A stretch of 64,000 bases of DNA from Tetraselmis striata (lineage: Eukaryota; Chlorophyta; Chlorodendrophyceae; Chlorodendrales; Chlorodendraceae), in assembly GCA_006384855.1 (NCBI GenBank), contig VCJN01002164.1:1-64000 (forward strand), read 5' to 3'. A model generated the notes under the pieces. That model was given only the letters and a program-made list of their open reading frames with translations. It searched no databases and was not told the DNA's origin. Positions within the stretch are counted from its first letter, which is position 1. Every line of letters begins with the position of its first letter. Made by a program: the position numbers and the translations under genes. Below are positions 1-13,400 of the stretch, in pieces.

Positions 1-1341
1 TCGTTTTCCTGGATCATATAGATACCGTTGCCAATTGCGGTTAGACCTAGCTCAGGCCACCAGCCGCCCAGCACTGCTTAAGTACTGAAATGAAAGTTTC
101 GACGCCCAAAGGAGGCCTACAGGGCAGGTGATGTAAGCTCCGCTGCGCAGGCGACCCAAATGCATAGAGGGTGACTGCTAGGAGTTTGATGGGACACGCG
201 AAACCCCCTCCGACTCCAGGCGCCGTTGCAATCTGCCTATGTAGGAAACTCCAACGACACTCAATCGGATGGCTACATACTCTCCTCCGCATATCCCGAC
301 AGTTCCTCAAGCCTGCCATGTCCAACCCCAGTACCTCCCACAAACCCCGCACCCACACCCGCCGTTAACATACACGCTTCCGCAGACCACCACACACGAC
401 ACCCCCGCCACGGCAGGGGGGCGGAAAACGCCAAGCGGCATGGAAGGAGGAGGGGCGCGGGCGACAAGGAGGAAGGCCGGAAGCTGCATCCTTAATCCCT
501 AGGGTTCCCACAGCGGTTGGATAAAGCAGGTCCTAAAAGCAACTCGGCTTGGGCAGTGGAGAGCAGCAAGTAAGCATGGTGTAAATCAATTTCAATTTGG
601 GACGTGCGCAGTTTCTGCGATGTTTGGCCATCTGCGGAGGGCAGCACTCCAGGGGAGCCTTGCCCGTAGGTGGGACATCTTGGCAGGATTGCACACATTT
701 GGGGGGTCCCACACCCAGCCCCACTTGCCTCAGGGCTCCCCGTGCTACACGGTCTGTGTCATGCGGGCGCGTTGTCGCGACGATGCCCCCCCCTCTGCAT
801 GCGCTGTGCATCCTGTCATCGGGCTGACGGCCTGCTGTGCCTCCGTGCTGCGGCCGTCATGGGGATTGTCTCGGAACCCCCCCCCCCCCCCCCCGCCTTC
901 AGTTTCTCCGGAAATCCGGTACCTAAAACACATCATTTTTAAATCGTAACTGCCTTATCGGCGGACTCGATGTTCCTTTGAAAGCGCCGGCACGTGAATA
1001 AGCTTTTTTAATGCCGGGCGAGAACTGTCGACAGCTGCGCATACAAGTGTATAAAGCTGCCTGTGATCAGTCCATGTACACAATTTCAGTTGATTTATGC
1101 ACAAGCAGCTCTCGAATTCGTACATCCGGGAGAGCGCTCAAGTCCAGCCACCAGCTACGTACTGCCTCTGCGTTTCAGTGGTAGCGGCCGCGTCGAAATT
1201 CCTGTTCAAAGTGCTGGTGTGCGATGAATGTCGACAGGCTTTATTGCGGAGTGAGATCTGTCAGACAGCAGCTCAGCAACGAAGCGCCCGCCCGGAGCCG
1301 ACTCTTAATTACACGCGTAGGCAGCGGGGTTGCCGCACGGA
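1..1341. other. Intergenic stretch, no gene recognised
   Basis: No open frame here gives a recognisable protein on either strand. A run of 18 C lies at 877-894. On the minus strand a TGTAA motif, the usual chlorophyte poly(A) signal, falls at 1309-1313, about 30 bases past the stop codon of the ABC1 kinase gene, so the 3' UTR of that gene probably ends in this stretch. The rest is of ordinary composition and I see no repeats in it. Confidence 0.5.
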
Positions 1342-3039
1342 TCACGACGCCGTCACCGTGTTTGCCCAGCTAGTCTTGGACGGCGCCGCGTCATCCGACC
1401 TGCGGGAGCTGTGCAGCACGATGCTCCGGCCCGACGTGGCCGACCCCGACATCCCAGACAGCAGGCTCTGGAAGCCGCGCGTCAGCATGTGGGACACCGC
1501 GAGCAAGCTGGCACCAACGCCCAGCACGCTGCCCATCAGCAGCAGCCCCAGCGAGAGCGCCATGCCTTTGGGGCCGCACTTCCACATGTTGAACGCATGG
1601 TGTCGGAACAGCGTCCCGTACACCGCCGCCGTCCGCCACTCCCGCTCCAGTCGTTTCCTGCGCACAATAGGGATTGCGCAACCGGGGTGTCAGCGAAATC
1701 GCCATATTTTCAGCGCACGTTTAAAAGGTGCGAAATAAAGGGTGTTCATTTCATAACGCGCAGGAATCAAGGGCGACCAGATTCGACTACATATGCATGA
1801 TCTACCAATATAGTGGCCTATCTGTATCGCAAACACGATCGGACGTACGATTAGTCATTAAAATGGCTCAGAATATATCCGAAGAATCGACGCAAAAACC
1901 TTTGTGAAACCATTAATAATTTGACGACGCGCAATTGAACTGTCAGGCGGCGTGTACTTTGTGTATCTAATACTAATAGATGCGTCGCGGATGGTCGCAG
2001 GGGGGGGGGGGGGTCGTGCCTGGCGCGGATGTCCCGCTCTACGCCCCGGCGGAAGGCGCGCTGCGCCGCCGCGACCGACTTGCCCAGCTGCTCCTCTATC
2101 TGCCCTGCCATCGCGCTCATGACCGCCATCACGCTGCCCGCCTGCGCCGCAGCAACGGCGGCCGCGAGCGTCTCCCGCGACAGCAGCTGCCCCACGATAG
2201 AGCGCGTATTGGCGACGTAGATCAGCCGCCGCAGCGCGCGGCCCTGCAGTGTCGCAACACGGCACAGCATGCGCGCCCGTCAGCGATGTCCCATCAAGCA
2301 GAACAGCACATGGCAGAGATGCCCAATCTCGAGTACGACTCATGCCACACACAAAGCCAACGGCCGCGTTGCCTGATGGCGTGCTTGCGCCGTTTGCTCA
2401 AGAAAGTAAATGTGTGTGGTACATGTGCCCTATCTTATATATATGTACCCTACTATCTATCTACGAATGTGAATATTCAAGAATACATACATGCATACAT
2501 TTATTTACATTCTTGTGTGTGCGTGTATTCTGAACACCTTCTTCTGCATGTGTTCAAAATATAAACATGTAGAATATATACGTTAAATATGTGAAATAAG
2601 ATGCGTAATATGGGGAACCATAAATTGCAAACAGCCCGTAGCTGGATTTCCTTCTGGATTTCCTTCTGGATTTCTGTGTGGATTTCTTGAATGTTGCGTC
2701 TAGCACATGTAATCATAAATTGCAAACACAAGCGGTCCGCGGAAAAATAATGTTAATGATAAAACCCTTGAAGATGGAAAAACGAGTAAAATGGAGAAAG
2801 AAATCGGAATAAAGCACGAACGCACTATGAATATTCCGACGCGAAGATGCAAAGCAATTCATTACTTGTTGGCCCCGCCGACAGTATTCATTTGCGCGGG
2901 TATGATGCAGCAATTTCATGCATTCATATCGATCGACATGGACATACACATACATATGTCATTAGGCACTATATACCGTACGTGCGATATCTGAAAAATT
3001 CCTTCTACATCTGTCCGCGGGCCATGTGATACACACACA

Positions 3040-3094
<55 letters not shown>

Positions 3095-4832
3095 GCATGT
3101 GAGGACATGCACATACACACATCTGGGATGTCGGGGACCGCAAGTGCGGCGCACCTCGGTGGACACCATCAGCTCCTGCAGCACGCGCTTGGCCTCCTCC
3201 GCCGCGTCCATGTGCAGGTCGTCCTGGCCGCTTGTGCCCGCCAGCTGCGCGCGCGCCTGGTTGGCGGCGCTCGCGTCCCGAAGCGCGTCGTCGTTCCCCA
3301 GCAGGTTGGACAGCCGCGCCCACTGCACGTCGCCCTCGGGCGTGAGCACCGCGTTGCGCAGCGCCGCCCGTCCGCGCGGCGTGATGGGCGCCAGCGCGCG
3401 CCGGATGGCGTGCGGGTACGCGGCCTCGATGGGGTTGTAGTCCATGGCGGAGGCGAACCCGTCCAGCGTCATCATCGCGCGGATGATGAGCACCAGCCAC
3501 GTGGGCAGGTTGACCTTGTAGCTTGCGCCCAGCTCGCACAGCTGCTCCGTGATCTGGCTGAAGCTGCGCTGCTGCCCGCCTGAGCAGCGCACATCAAAAG
3601 CAGCAAACGGAGCTCAGCCACGTGGCTCAGCACACATAGAATGACCACACGCGACACCCAACAATCAAATGCCGCATCTACCAGTATCAGGGAGGGAGTC
3701 TGGTACTGGCAGGGCGAGGGAGGGATGGGAGACCCGGCGGCACGGTCTACTACGTCCAATGCGAATCCAGCTCATAGAATTTGTGGGCACTGACCCTCCG
3801 CGATGCCAACGCGCCGATTTCAAGACTCCGGAACATGAGCCTCGAATAGCGGCCGCATGCCGTATTCAGGCACATCCGCTACAGATCTGATATTCTTATC
3901 GTTCTTTACATTCCGCAGGGCAGGTTCCTACCCCCCCCCCAATTGACCTATTAAAGGAATCAGAAACTCACCTGAATTGTAGGACAAATACACCACGCGT
4001 ATGCCATCAAGAGGCGGTATCAGTTTCCTGAAACTTTCGGGCCCCCAAGGGCACGGGTACGGTATGCCGGGCCCGCACCGGCATTCATCGACTCCGTGAA
4101 GACGGCAGTGAAGGCCTCCTCCGGCATGTCCTGCCACACGCCCCGCGACAGCGGCGACACCGGCTCGCGCGTGACGGGGTCCACCCAGACCGCCGGCACC
4201 TCCGGCAGCAGCCCCATGATCTTCATGTCCTCCACCAGCAGCGGCCACTCCTCCGCCAGCGTGTGCAGAATGGCCGCGGCCATCGCCTCCTGCTGCTCCG
4301 CGGTGATCCGGGTGACGAGCCTGCCGGGAAACAGTCCACAAACTGTCAATTCAGCGACGTATAGCGAGCACAAAACGCGGGTACTGTGCTAGACTATTGC
4401 CAGATGGTAGCTGGTGGCAACAACCGCGGCCGGCGCCGGCGCAGTGCGGTCACCCAAAGTCCAATAGGCAGAGCTCCTCCTCGCCCGACAGCATCATGTT
4501 GCCGTCGTGCGGGTCCGCGTGGATGATGCCCGTCTGCAGCAGCTGCGCCATGCAGCAGTCCACGCCCATCTTCACCATGGAAAGCTTCTCCCTGTCTGAC
4601 AGGGACGACTGCAGCCGGAGCGCAATCAAGCGCTTAGTTCACCCACCTGTGGTAGCAACAACCCGGGGGATGGGGGGGGGGGGGGGTCTGGATAGTCCGT
4701 GTGGGTCTGGATAGTCCGTGTGGGTGTGGGTGTGGGTGTGGGTGTGGTGTGGGTGTGGGTGTGTTGGGGGGGGGGGGGGGGGGGGGGGGGGGTCTGGATA
4801 GTCTGTGTGGGTGTGGGTGTGGGTGTGTTGGT

Positions 4833-4863
<31 letters not shown>

Positions 4864-7593
4864 CCACCTTGCGCTTGCCGTCCACCCACTCCATGCAGAG
4901 CACGCGCTGACGCGTCCAAAATGGGAAGGTTGTGGGGATGCGCAAGAAGTGCTGTGCGGGAAAGGATGGGCACGTTCAAGCCTCAAACACCGCCGATGGA
5001 AAGACATCTGCCCCAAAAGCGGTTCATGCTGAGGTGTTGCAGACCTTAACCCCCCCCCCCCCCCCCCCCCCGAACCCCAATCATCCCACTCCATGCCTAA
5101 TGAAGGCATACTAACTGCGCGTCGTGGCTTGGTGAAGTCCCCAGGCCCCTGAAAACCTTCACCTCAAGTGAAACATACTGGCATGCCGGCGCTGGAAGAA
5201 AAAGCGGCTTGCCGGGCAATGAACGTAAAGGAGAGCACTCCCCCAGGCGGTTGATCACCTGGAACGCATGCGCTTCCCGAAACTCCTCGATGTTGCGAGC
5301 CTCCTGGTGGTAGTCCAGCTCGCGGAACAGGCCGGCGCCCACCTGGCCATGCACCCCAGGCAGTTACAACGCCGCACAGTAGCGATGGGGCCTGCCGATT
5401 GAGGTGGAGGCGTGCGCAAGTGTGATGACCCTAGCGCCGCCACAGATCGCCCGCCGCACCTCATTGGAGATGTTGGGCAGCTCGGCCTCCGTCGACCAGT
5501 ACGCCTGCAGCCACTTGAGGCAGAGGCGGATGATGTGCACATCCAGCGCGATCTGGCGCCCGACCTTGGGCCGCATGACCTTGACGGCCACGGGGATGTG
5601 CACGCCCGGTGCGCCCGGCTTGCTCACCACGCCCTTGTACACCTGCGGCGGTGGACCGCGCGACATGGCAGGAGGGCCGGGCTCAGTCGCAGTCCTGGAG
5701 CGCATCCTGCCCCCGAAAAGACAAGGGTCCCCAAGGGTCCCTGAAAGACAATCGACGGGCTTTTGAATCGCGAGCTGCCGTACGATACTAGAGGTACCTG
5801 TACAGTCCCCCCCCCCCCCCCCCCCCCTCCCCAAACACTCCTCCCCGTCTGAGCAAGACACCCGCTCCCGGAAGCAACCTCTTTTTCCCCCTCCCCCCTA
5901 CGCGCACAGGAGCTGAGAGGGCATCTCTCAATGGGGGGGGGGGGGGGGGGGGGGGGGGGCAGCGCACCTGGCCCAGCGACGCCGCCGCCACCGGCTCCTC
6001 GCCCAGCTCCACAAAGAGCGGCGTGGAGTCGGCGTTGTTGAGGCCGTCCAGGTGGTTGCCGGCGATCGGCCCCTTCCACCCAAACTCCTCCTGAATGATG
6101 CGGAACGCAACCTCGCTGGGAAACGGCGAGTTCTTCTCCTGCACACGCGATGACCGGACCAGGGGGCGGGCGAGTTGGACAAGGGGGGGGAGGGGGTAAA
6201 CAGGGCTGCAGATGCACCACAGGCGCATGCATGCATGTCATGAAACTATGGGTGGATGGTTGCGCCATTGTCTGTGAGCTGGCTTGAGCGTTTTGTTGCT
6301 TTGATGGCACCGACTGGGTGGAACAAGTATCGCAGGTGGGATTTTCACATAATTCAAACAGAGAGCTCGGTATTGGGCGCGCCCGACCTGCAGCTGCGTG
6401 AGGTACTGCGCCGCCTCGTCGCCGATGAGGTCCGGGCGCGTGGCGAGCGTCTGGCCGATCTTGACAAACACAGGGCCCAGGTTGGACAGTGCATCACGAA
6501 GGACCTGGCGAGGCGCACACGTGGACGGTGGACTGAGTGCCAAGGGGGTGGCGCGCGGGTAGCATGCGACGGACACTCCGTCCCTGTGCGCGGAAACAGG
6601 CTCGTGGACAGAATCACAGGCCGGTATGCATTGAAACGGCAAATGTAGGAGCTGCTAACCGGACACCGATGCCGCCGCACAATCACCAACTGTCCAGCGC
6701 CCCGGTCATGTGCCACCCAGCCCATGAATGAAGACTTCCCGCTTTCAAATGTACACATACACATAAACAAGAGCTCCTGACCTGTCTCTGCCCCCCACAG
6801 CCTCAATAAATAAATAAACAATTGCAAGAGCGCAACAGAGTGTCCCTTGGAGGGAAAGGGAGCAGACGGCTGAGCGGATTAGAGGGTGAGTGCGGCGGGG
6901 TGGGGGAGTATTCCCACCGCTCCGCGCCGTTTGGGGGTATCCTCCGGCAGCCGCTCCTCGATGAGCCATGTGATGGTCACCTTGGCGCCAATGGCCGCCA
7001 CCTTGGCCAGGCGCCCGCCAACCTCCAGCGGCCGCAGCCCGTAGTACCGCGCCAGCCACGCCACCTGCCGTGCAGCGCGCGTGAGATGGGGAGCGCCGGT
7101 CGTTGCATGCTGGTGGGACAACATTTACGACACACGACAGCGCTGCTCCGTGCCCCCACCCAAGGCGCGCACCTTGTCATCGTACGACAGCTCCGTGTCG
7201 CTGACCACCAGCTCCATGCGCTCTGTGCTCGCGTACTCTTGCAGCTCCTGCCACTTTCTGCGGATCACCCGCAGCCCGCCGCCCTCGCTCCGGGCCGGCA
7301 CCAGGTTGCAGGTGATGGGCAGCCTGGCATGCACGGCACGAGAGCGCCTGGCACCATGGCAGGCGGCGCGCCCATCCCTGCGGCCAAAACTTCACGGGGT
7401 GGGGTGGGGGTGGGGGGGGGGGAGGGGCAATAATCAACAAAGGCAGCCGGGCATGTTGGCAGGCAGGGAAAATCCCGACAAATGCAGGGAGTTGCCGCAG
7501 TATGCACAGTGCGTGTGTTCTGTAAAAGGCGCACCTGTTTCGGTGGGCGCTGCTGGCCGCCTTCGCCCGCACCGCTACCGAGCTGAGCGGCAT
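1342..7593 (-). CDS. ABC1/UbiB-family atypical kinase, probably plastid-targeted
   Basis: Thirteen exons splice to 793 codons with consistent phases: 7535-7593, 7173-7323, 6918-7064, 6388-6504, 5968-6138, 5460-5642, 5259-5342, 4868-4951, 4454-4632, 4079-4320, 3155-3579, 2020-2243, 1342-1657. The N-terminus ([19 protein letters not shown]) is basic and Ser/Ala-rich like a plastid transit peptide. All ABC1 hallmarks are visible: FVKIGQ near residue 134, the Ala-rich nucleotide loop AAASLGQ near 209, VAVK lysine near 236, HADPHDGN near 370 and LLDFG near 390. The common form of the catalytic motif is HADPHPGN, so one Pro is Asp here. A hydrophobic segment near 721-745 suggests a C-terminal membrane anchor. 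ABC1K proteins are linked to prenylquinone metabolism and, in plastids, to plastoglobules. The intron after exon 12 starts with GC rather than GT. The subfamily cannot be decided from sequence alone, and a mitochondrial ADCK-like role is the alternative. Confidence 0.9.
3031..3090. repeat. (AC)n/(TC)n microsatellite in an ABC1 kinase intron
   Basis: A short AC run is followed by about 24 TC dinucleotides. It lies in the long intron between exons 11 and 12 of the ABC1 kinase gene, so the apparent open frames across it are repeat artefacts. Confidence 0.95.
4671..4862. repeat. G-homopolymer and GGGTGT repeat block in an intron
   Basis: Three G runs (near 4671, 4768 and 4836) are separated by imperfect GGGTGT units and by copies of GTCTGGATAGTC. 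The whole block is the intron between exons 8 and 9 of the ABC1 kinase gene. On the coding strand this intron starts GTGGA and runs straight into C27 or so. Confidence 0.9.
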
Positions 7594-9470
7594 ATTTGCG
7601 CCGGCCAGTATCTGCGGATTGGGTGGAGTGGGCGGTGTACCGTCAGTTCAAGCACAACCCCCCCCCCCCCCCCCCCCCCCCCCGCCTTTCAGCTAATAAT
7701 GATACCTGCACCGTACGGTAGACGACCCTGACCTGAATACACTACGACCATATCGCCTAACAGAGCGCCTCTGAATGTGCCACGCTCGTATCCTGCCGTC
7801 GCCCCCCCCCCCCCCCCCCCCCCACCCGGCCCGCGCTTCCTCTCCCCCGGCTTTTGCCGCGATAGCCACACAGCGAACAGTCGGCCCGTGCTGAGAGAGA
7901 GGGCATAGTACCGTTGCACGTGGCGAGCTCCTTCGTCCCTGCCTATTTCCGTATTCACCCTCAACAGCGGACCGTGGAAAATATCGAGCGCTGCTGTTAC
8001 GGGGGATGTAGCTAGGAGGGGCAAAGTCAACAACGGGGTGGTCGAATTGGCTGCCGGGACTCGCTGGCGCGCGTGGGGGCGCCCGGCACTACGAGAGAAG
8101 AACCGCGGCTGGATGACGGTTTGTGCACACAGCGGGCCAAAGTAGTAGGAGTACTGGGCGCAAGTAGAGACGGGGAGTAGATGAGTACAGGTCGAGAGCA
8201 CCGCCTAAGCAGGAGAGCTTCCGAGGTGGCGCTGGCCGGGGAGGGGACCCGCGGCGAGGCGAGGAACCAACCGACGTGGAGCTGGCGCAAGGATATTAAG
8301 ACAAGAAAATATATAAAATATCTCAAAGCTGTGCGAGCAGCGCCGCCGGGCGAGAATCCACCTGTAGCACACAGTGGGCACGGCAGTAGATCCACTTGCG
8401 AGGGAGAAGGTGTGCAATGTCTTGAGGCCCTGCAGGTTCAAGGCCGATGGGTTCCACAAGGTGGTGGCGATTGCCCAGTGGTTGGCTGGTTGCGACTTGC
8501 CAGTAGGGCTGGATTCCCCGTGCTGTGTGTGACGCTGTTACTGGGCGCGGCGGCTGCTGACGTTGTAAAGCAGCAGTACCGTACCAGTACGTGCGTACCA
8601 GTATATACTGGCGCTAAATATCCGATACACTCATACACTCACCAGTACTGGCACAAGACTAAAGTACGACGGGGACCTGGATGGCAGTCTGGCCCCCCAT
8701 TTCGCGCGCCCCCTTTGCGCGCCGTCCGCCCTGCAGCGAGTCCGCCCTGCAGATCGTCGACTTTGACTGCTACGCGGCGCGACGGGGAGCGCTCGATGGC
8801 TTTTCGGAAAAGAATATCTTAAAGTACTGACGAAGGATGTCTAGCTGGACATGCGCAGCCCCGGCGAGACCAAAAGTGCGGTGGAAAAGCAGGGATTAAC
8901 GACGGCAATATCCATGCTGTACAATGTGATTGGTTGAGTCCCCGTCCCGGCGGCTGGCCACCGGCCGATCGTGGCAGCATATTAACAGTATCCGGCGGTA
9001 TAACGCTGCCATCAACGCGATCGACGCAGATTCTGCGAATGCTGATATGCTCTAGCAGCCGAGCAGCGACCGGCAGCGTTATCCCCCTTATTTCTCCATC
9101 GTCTGGCGGCTCTCTTCGGCCTTGGGATTGGTGTGAATTACAAAAATTTCCACCTACCGCTAAAAACTGTATTTTTACACATATGCGTACACCAGTCGTG
9201 TAGTTTTAACATATGCGCAGGACAAACAGAACTAAAAGCAACTAACCATGAAAGGTTGCCAGCAAAAGAGAGACATAATAAGCCTGAAACCAAGGGTCAA
9301 GCAGGAATCCAGGGAACCAAGAGCCAAGGAAGAGCCAAGGGAACCAGGAATTCGACAAGCTGCCAAGGAACCAAAGGGTCAAGCAAGGGAAGCACGGAAG
9401 CCAAGGAACGACTAGAAAGACCGAAAGGGAAAAATGAAACCAATGGGGACCACCGCCCCGGGGTAGGCCA
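7594..9470. other. Intergenic region upstream of the ABC1 kinase gene
   Basis: This region holds the presumed promoter and 5' UTR of the kinase gene, which is read leftward. It contains two C runs of about 20 (near 7660-7683 and 7802-7823). Reading frames of 100-200 codons exist but show no family resemblance. Short inverted words built on GTACCAGTA lie near 8580-8660. Nothing else can be supported. Confidence 0.45.
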
Positions 9471-11830
9471 TCAGCCGCGGCGATTACGCTTGCAGCCGAT
9501 GACCCGGGTCATAGCAACACATGCCGACGAGCGACGCGGCCGAGGCGCATGGGGGTGCCGCGCGCGCCGCCGCGAACCCGCCAAGAACGTTGTCTGCATG
9601 TGCCGTGTTGATGAGCAAGGAAAAACCGCGGCGCCACGCAGACAAGAGCTGGCCGATTTTCTGGCCAATGTGCGTTTGGCTAGCTTTCGCGAGCTCCACC
9701 AAGAAGGCCTCAGCGCGTGCGGGGCCAGCGAACCGAACTCGGAGACGGCAAAAGGAACAAAGCGAAGCATGCCGGCGGCGTTTCGGACACCCTCGTCATA
9801 CTTTTGGATTTTGTGGCGCTCTGCGGTCCGCCGCAATGCAGTCGTTGGATCCGAGCTTGACACGCCGAGGATAGGGGCAATGGTGGTATCGACAGCACCC
9901 GTGTTCCCCCGGATACCACCTACCATACCCAGAAAGCCCAACATCGGCCGGCCGGCCGTCGCTGCCCTTCGGAAGAGAAACAAGCACTTACGGCGGGTCC
10001 GTGAGGATCTGGACACCCACGTTTAGGGCGGACTTAACGTCGTAGCAAACTTCGGAAGGGCCATGTGCCGCCCACTCGTGTGCGGCGTGATTGGAGTTGC
10101 CCCTAGTGCAACGTGCCACGTGATAAGCGTGCGCGATCGCCCAAGTCGAAGGAGGGAATTCCACGCTAGCATCCTCAAAACGGGCCAGCACGCCTGGTAC
10201 CGAGAAGGAGCAAAAAGCACAAGGGCAGGGCTCGCCGAGGGAGAGGACAGGAGCCGCCGGAAATCCCAATGGGCGGCAAGCGGCAACGCGGAACATGGAA
10301 TCGTAGCATTCAGAGGAACGCTCACGGACTTAACCAAGGCGACCCTCACTTGAAGTATTAGTCACCGGGAACGCTTTTGAGGCGTGTAATAAGAGGCGGC
10401 CCCGGAAGCGGTTACTGTGAGGGCCACTTGTAGGCATTTGCGCAGCAAGCTTGATCATGCGGACCGTGTAGATGCGGTGGCTCAGCGTTTCCTGGACTTT
10501 CCGCATAAAGTGCAAGGGAAAGTCCGAATAATGCGGGATATAGCTTGCTGGAGGTCGGCCGCCGGGCGCATCGCAGACGCTGGCTCAACCCCAGCGACCG
10601 AGCAGCCCGCACTGGCAACGGAAGAGCGCTTGGAGGGGAGCAACTTATTTAGGGCAGAGGCTAACGGCTCCGCTAGATCCTCGAGCACCCCGTCTTCACA
10701 CTCATCAACGACACGGGTATGAGCAGCGCGAAGCTCAACAGCCCACATCGGCGCCGACACGTTGGCGTCGATCGGCATCGGGCGCCAACATTGAGGTGGC
10801 CAAAGCCTTGTGAATCGAGGACGCCCCAACAAGGTAGAGGCTATGAGGGCTAGATACGCCTAACGGTTCGGAAAGGAACGCGCCGGCGTCGCTCAAGGTG
10901 GCATGTTGAGCACGGAGGAAAGTAACGGCGTGGCCAACCGCAAGGGCCACAATGCCGACATGGGAGGCATCAGCGATAACCACATTATCGCCGATGCCGA
11001 GACCACCAAATTGGATGACCGGGAGGGACAGCAGCGTGCGCATGGAAGGTGTATCCAAGAGGTCGGGGTTAACACCCCAAATGTCGGCGAGCGTTGAAAA
11101 CGCGGCGGCGTCTGCATCTTTGAGGAAGGACGTAATAGTGTCGCCATACCCCTCAGATGAGCGACCCAAGCCCCGAGGCGTGGAGCGGAGGTAGGGGCGG
11201 AAACGGCGGCCGCAAACTTGCAGCAAACAAGTAGCGGTGTGGGAGTGGAAGTGGTCGGCCAAACCGATAAGCCGGGAGCCAAATTGGTGAATTTTTCGAC
11301 CGTTTTGTCCAACATGTCCCGAGCGAAAGTAGCCGAGCCCACAAGGGCACCAAGCACCTTGATTCTGGACGAGGAGGCTGCAACACCATGCAACAAATGC
11401 CCAAAAGGAAGGGCGCCGAACGGGGAGGAAGAATCAAGCTGGCAATACGCTTGTCGCTTGCGACGAATGGTGACGCTTAACCCAACGGCGGAAAAAAGCG
11501 GACGGGGCCACCCTCGTAGCAAGCGCAGGTCCGTCACCAGTGCCGACCAGGTTGGCGTCGTGAGAGAAAGCTGCCAACACCGAGTGACAGGGGGCGGCCG
11601 CGGCTATGCGAGCATAGACTCGGGCAGCGACGGCGGCGAATAGGATGGGGCCGAGGACGCAACCTTGGCGGGCCCCTCGACGGCTTGGAATCTGTACACA
11701 AGGGCCGGGTTTGGAGCCGTCGAAAACGTACAAAGTGGACTCTTGACCATAAAGCATCATCGCCGAACGCACAGATAGAGGCTGCGAAACACGGTCCTCG
11801 AGTGCATTCTCCGGAAGCTATCCATGTAAC
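9471..11830 (-). mobile_element. Non-LTR retrotransposon relic (RT plus C-terminal endonuclease-like region), 5'-truncated
   Basis: Read leftward, the sequence starts inside a reverse transcriptase domain. RRGARQGCVLGPILF corresponds to the RQGxPLSP-type motif, and the following FSHDANLVG stands where YADD is expected, so one catalytic Asp is His. A thumb/connection-like region follows (VLGALVGSATFARDMLDK). Then comes a C-terminal stretch (KIQKYDEGV, then LRFVPFAVSEFG) resembling the conserved tail of protist LINE polyproteins. The frame changes at least three times (around 11430, 10900 and 10020), and the product could not be made as one chain. Upstream RT motifs are missing and homology stops abruptly near 11830, as expected for 5' truncation during target-primed reverse transcription. 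No poly(A) tail or target duplication was found. The element is dead. Confidence 0.65.
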
Positions 11831-12989
11831 CATCAGTCATTTAATAAATAGAGACAAGTAAACCCGTTGCATGAGTGTGGAATCCAGAGAGCCGCAAGGA
11901 TGAATCGTAGTATTCGATACATTGTACACCCCCGCGTAGTCCGCCAACCCGGGGCCATGTGTCCGTCGACGGATGGGCGGCACGGTGGATGGGCGACGGT
12001 CGTCCGGCGTCCGGAGACGGACGAACGACGGCGCCCGGCGTCCGGGTTCGGTCCACGCGGCGGGCTCGGCGCTTCGCGCCATGCCCGCCCCGTAGACCTG
12101 ACGAACGGCGACGACCGGCCCGACCGGCGCGGCGGCCGGGCGGCCGATATTCGGACCGGTACGGGTAGTACAGTAGTCAGCAGGTAAGAGCGACGGTTAT
12201 TTTGGCCTAAGCGGAATTAAAATTACGGATTATATAACGGATACAGTGTCGATATCTAATAATCTGTGCGAAACCGTTCCAAAAGTCGGCGATAGACAGC
12301 TAGACAGACTCACCTCGTAATTGACACGGTAGGATTACTACTCGTACGTACTCGTACAGCATCGGCGCATGCATGCAAGGAGGTCGCTTTTGATAGCCGC
12401 GATCTAGCAAAAGAGCGGAGACTTCGTGGATGATACACTGCCGCGAGAGTTTATCATATATGTATCGTGAAGATATCTCCTCGCATTCCATCCCCTGATC
12501 AAAGGTAGGCACTAGCCTCCCGGTCCACCTTGTAATAAGCATGCAATACCATTTAATTTCCCCCAAATCTACCGGCATAATGACACTCGTCTGTAGTCAT
12601 TCCGTGACTACATACTCGTGATAAACTCCATCAGGCGTATGTCACACGTCATCGCGACGGTTCTAATGCGACCGACGTCATCGCGCAACCAACATTCGTC
12701 ACAGTTAGCCGACAGCACTGCCTTGTCCTCAGTTGCAGAAGCAATAACAAAAACGCAGCACGGGGCGGTCAGCTCCTGTGAAATTCAAATCGTCAACGCA
12801 GTTATGTCAGCCACTCGCCGAATCACTGTACCTTTCGAGGTGGACTCCAGCCCCCGGCTCGTGGGAGTATGGCATAGACAGTCGACGGAGGCGTTCTTAA
12901 CGCCAGTGCCCAAGTCAAATCCCGCTGTGGGGGGGCGGGGGGCGGGGGGGGGGGGGGGGGGGGGGGTGGGGGGTGGAGGGGGGGGGGGG

Positions 12990-13400
12990 GGGGGGGGGGG
13001 GCGCCTCGAGTGCTCGGTTCAAGATTTGAGCACGCGTGGCGTCGGGTACGCACGAGGTGAAATACAGCGAGACGACACCCTCATCGGACACTTGAAAAAC
13101 TGCAGCAAGCATGTTCTCCTTCCCGGTTTCGTCGTACTGCTTCCGCTAAGTGCAGTTGTCCAACATGTCCGCGAAAGCAAAGTCGAAAGCGTCCTCGCCC
13201 TGGGTTTGCTCTGGGTGAACGTGGATATGCCAGTCGGTTGCCTTGCCGCCGTGGAACAATGCATGTTGCACGCGACATCAACTATGCGGCATGTCATGTA
13301 CATATACCACCGTCGAGTGCGTGGTATATTCATGCCTCCAGGCCTCACGGCTTGGCCCACGGGGGTGGATGGTTGTAGCTTGGCGTCGTGCTTAGCCATG
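12990..13400 (-). pseudogene. Unrecognised frame-broken coding remnant
   Basis: Read leftward, one frame gives WHIHVHPEQTQGEDAFDFAF, then an in-frame TAG, then about 50 residues of ordinary protein composition ending at the G/C homopolymer block. Upstream residues need a shift into another frame. The composition is protein-like but I cannot assign a family. An alternative is that the plus-strand frame of 307 codons over the same stretch is the real one, but its Gly run comes wholly from the homopolymer. Confidence 0.2.

Noticed and set aside
3026-3583. Plus-strand frame of 185 codons starting in the CT repeat
   Set aside because: It is antisense to exon 11 of the ABC1 kinase, whose phase and motifs fit the minus strand.
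9133-10026. 297-codon plus-strand frame rich in Lys, Arg and Gly
   Set aside because: Most of it is the antisense shadow of the C-terminal region of the LINE relic, which has clear family resemblance on the minus strand.
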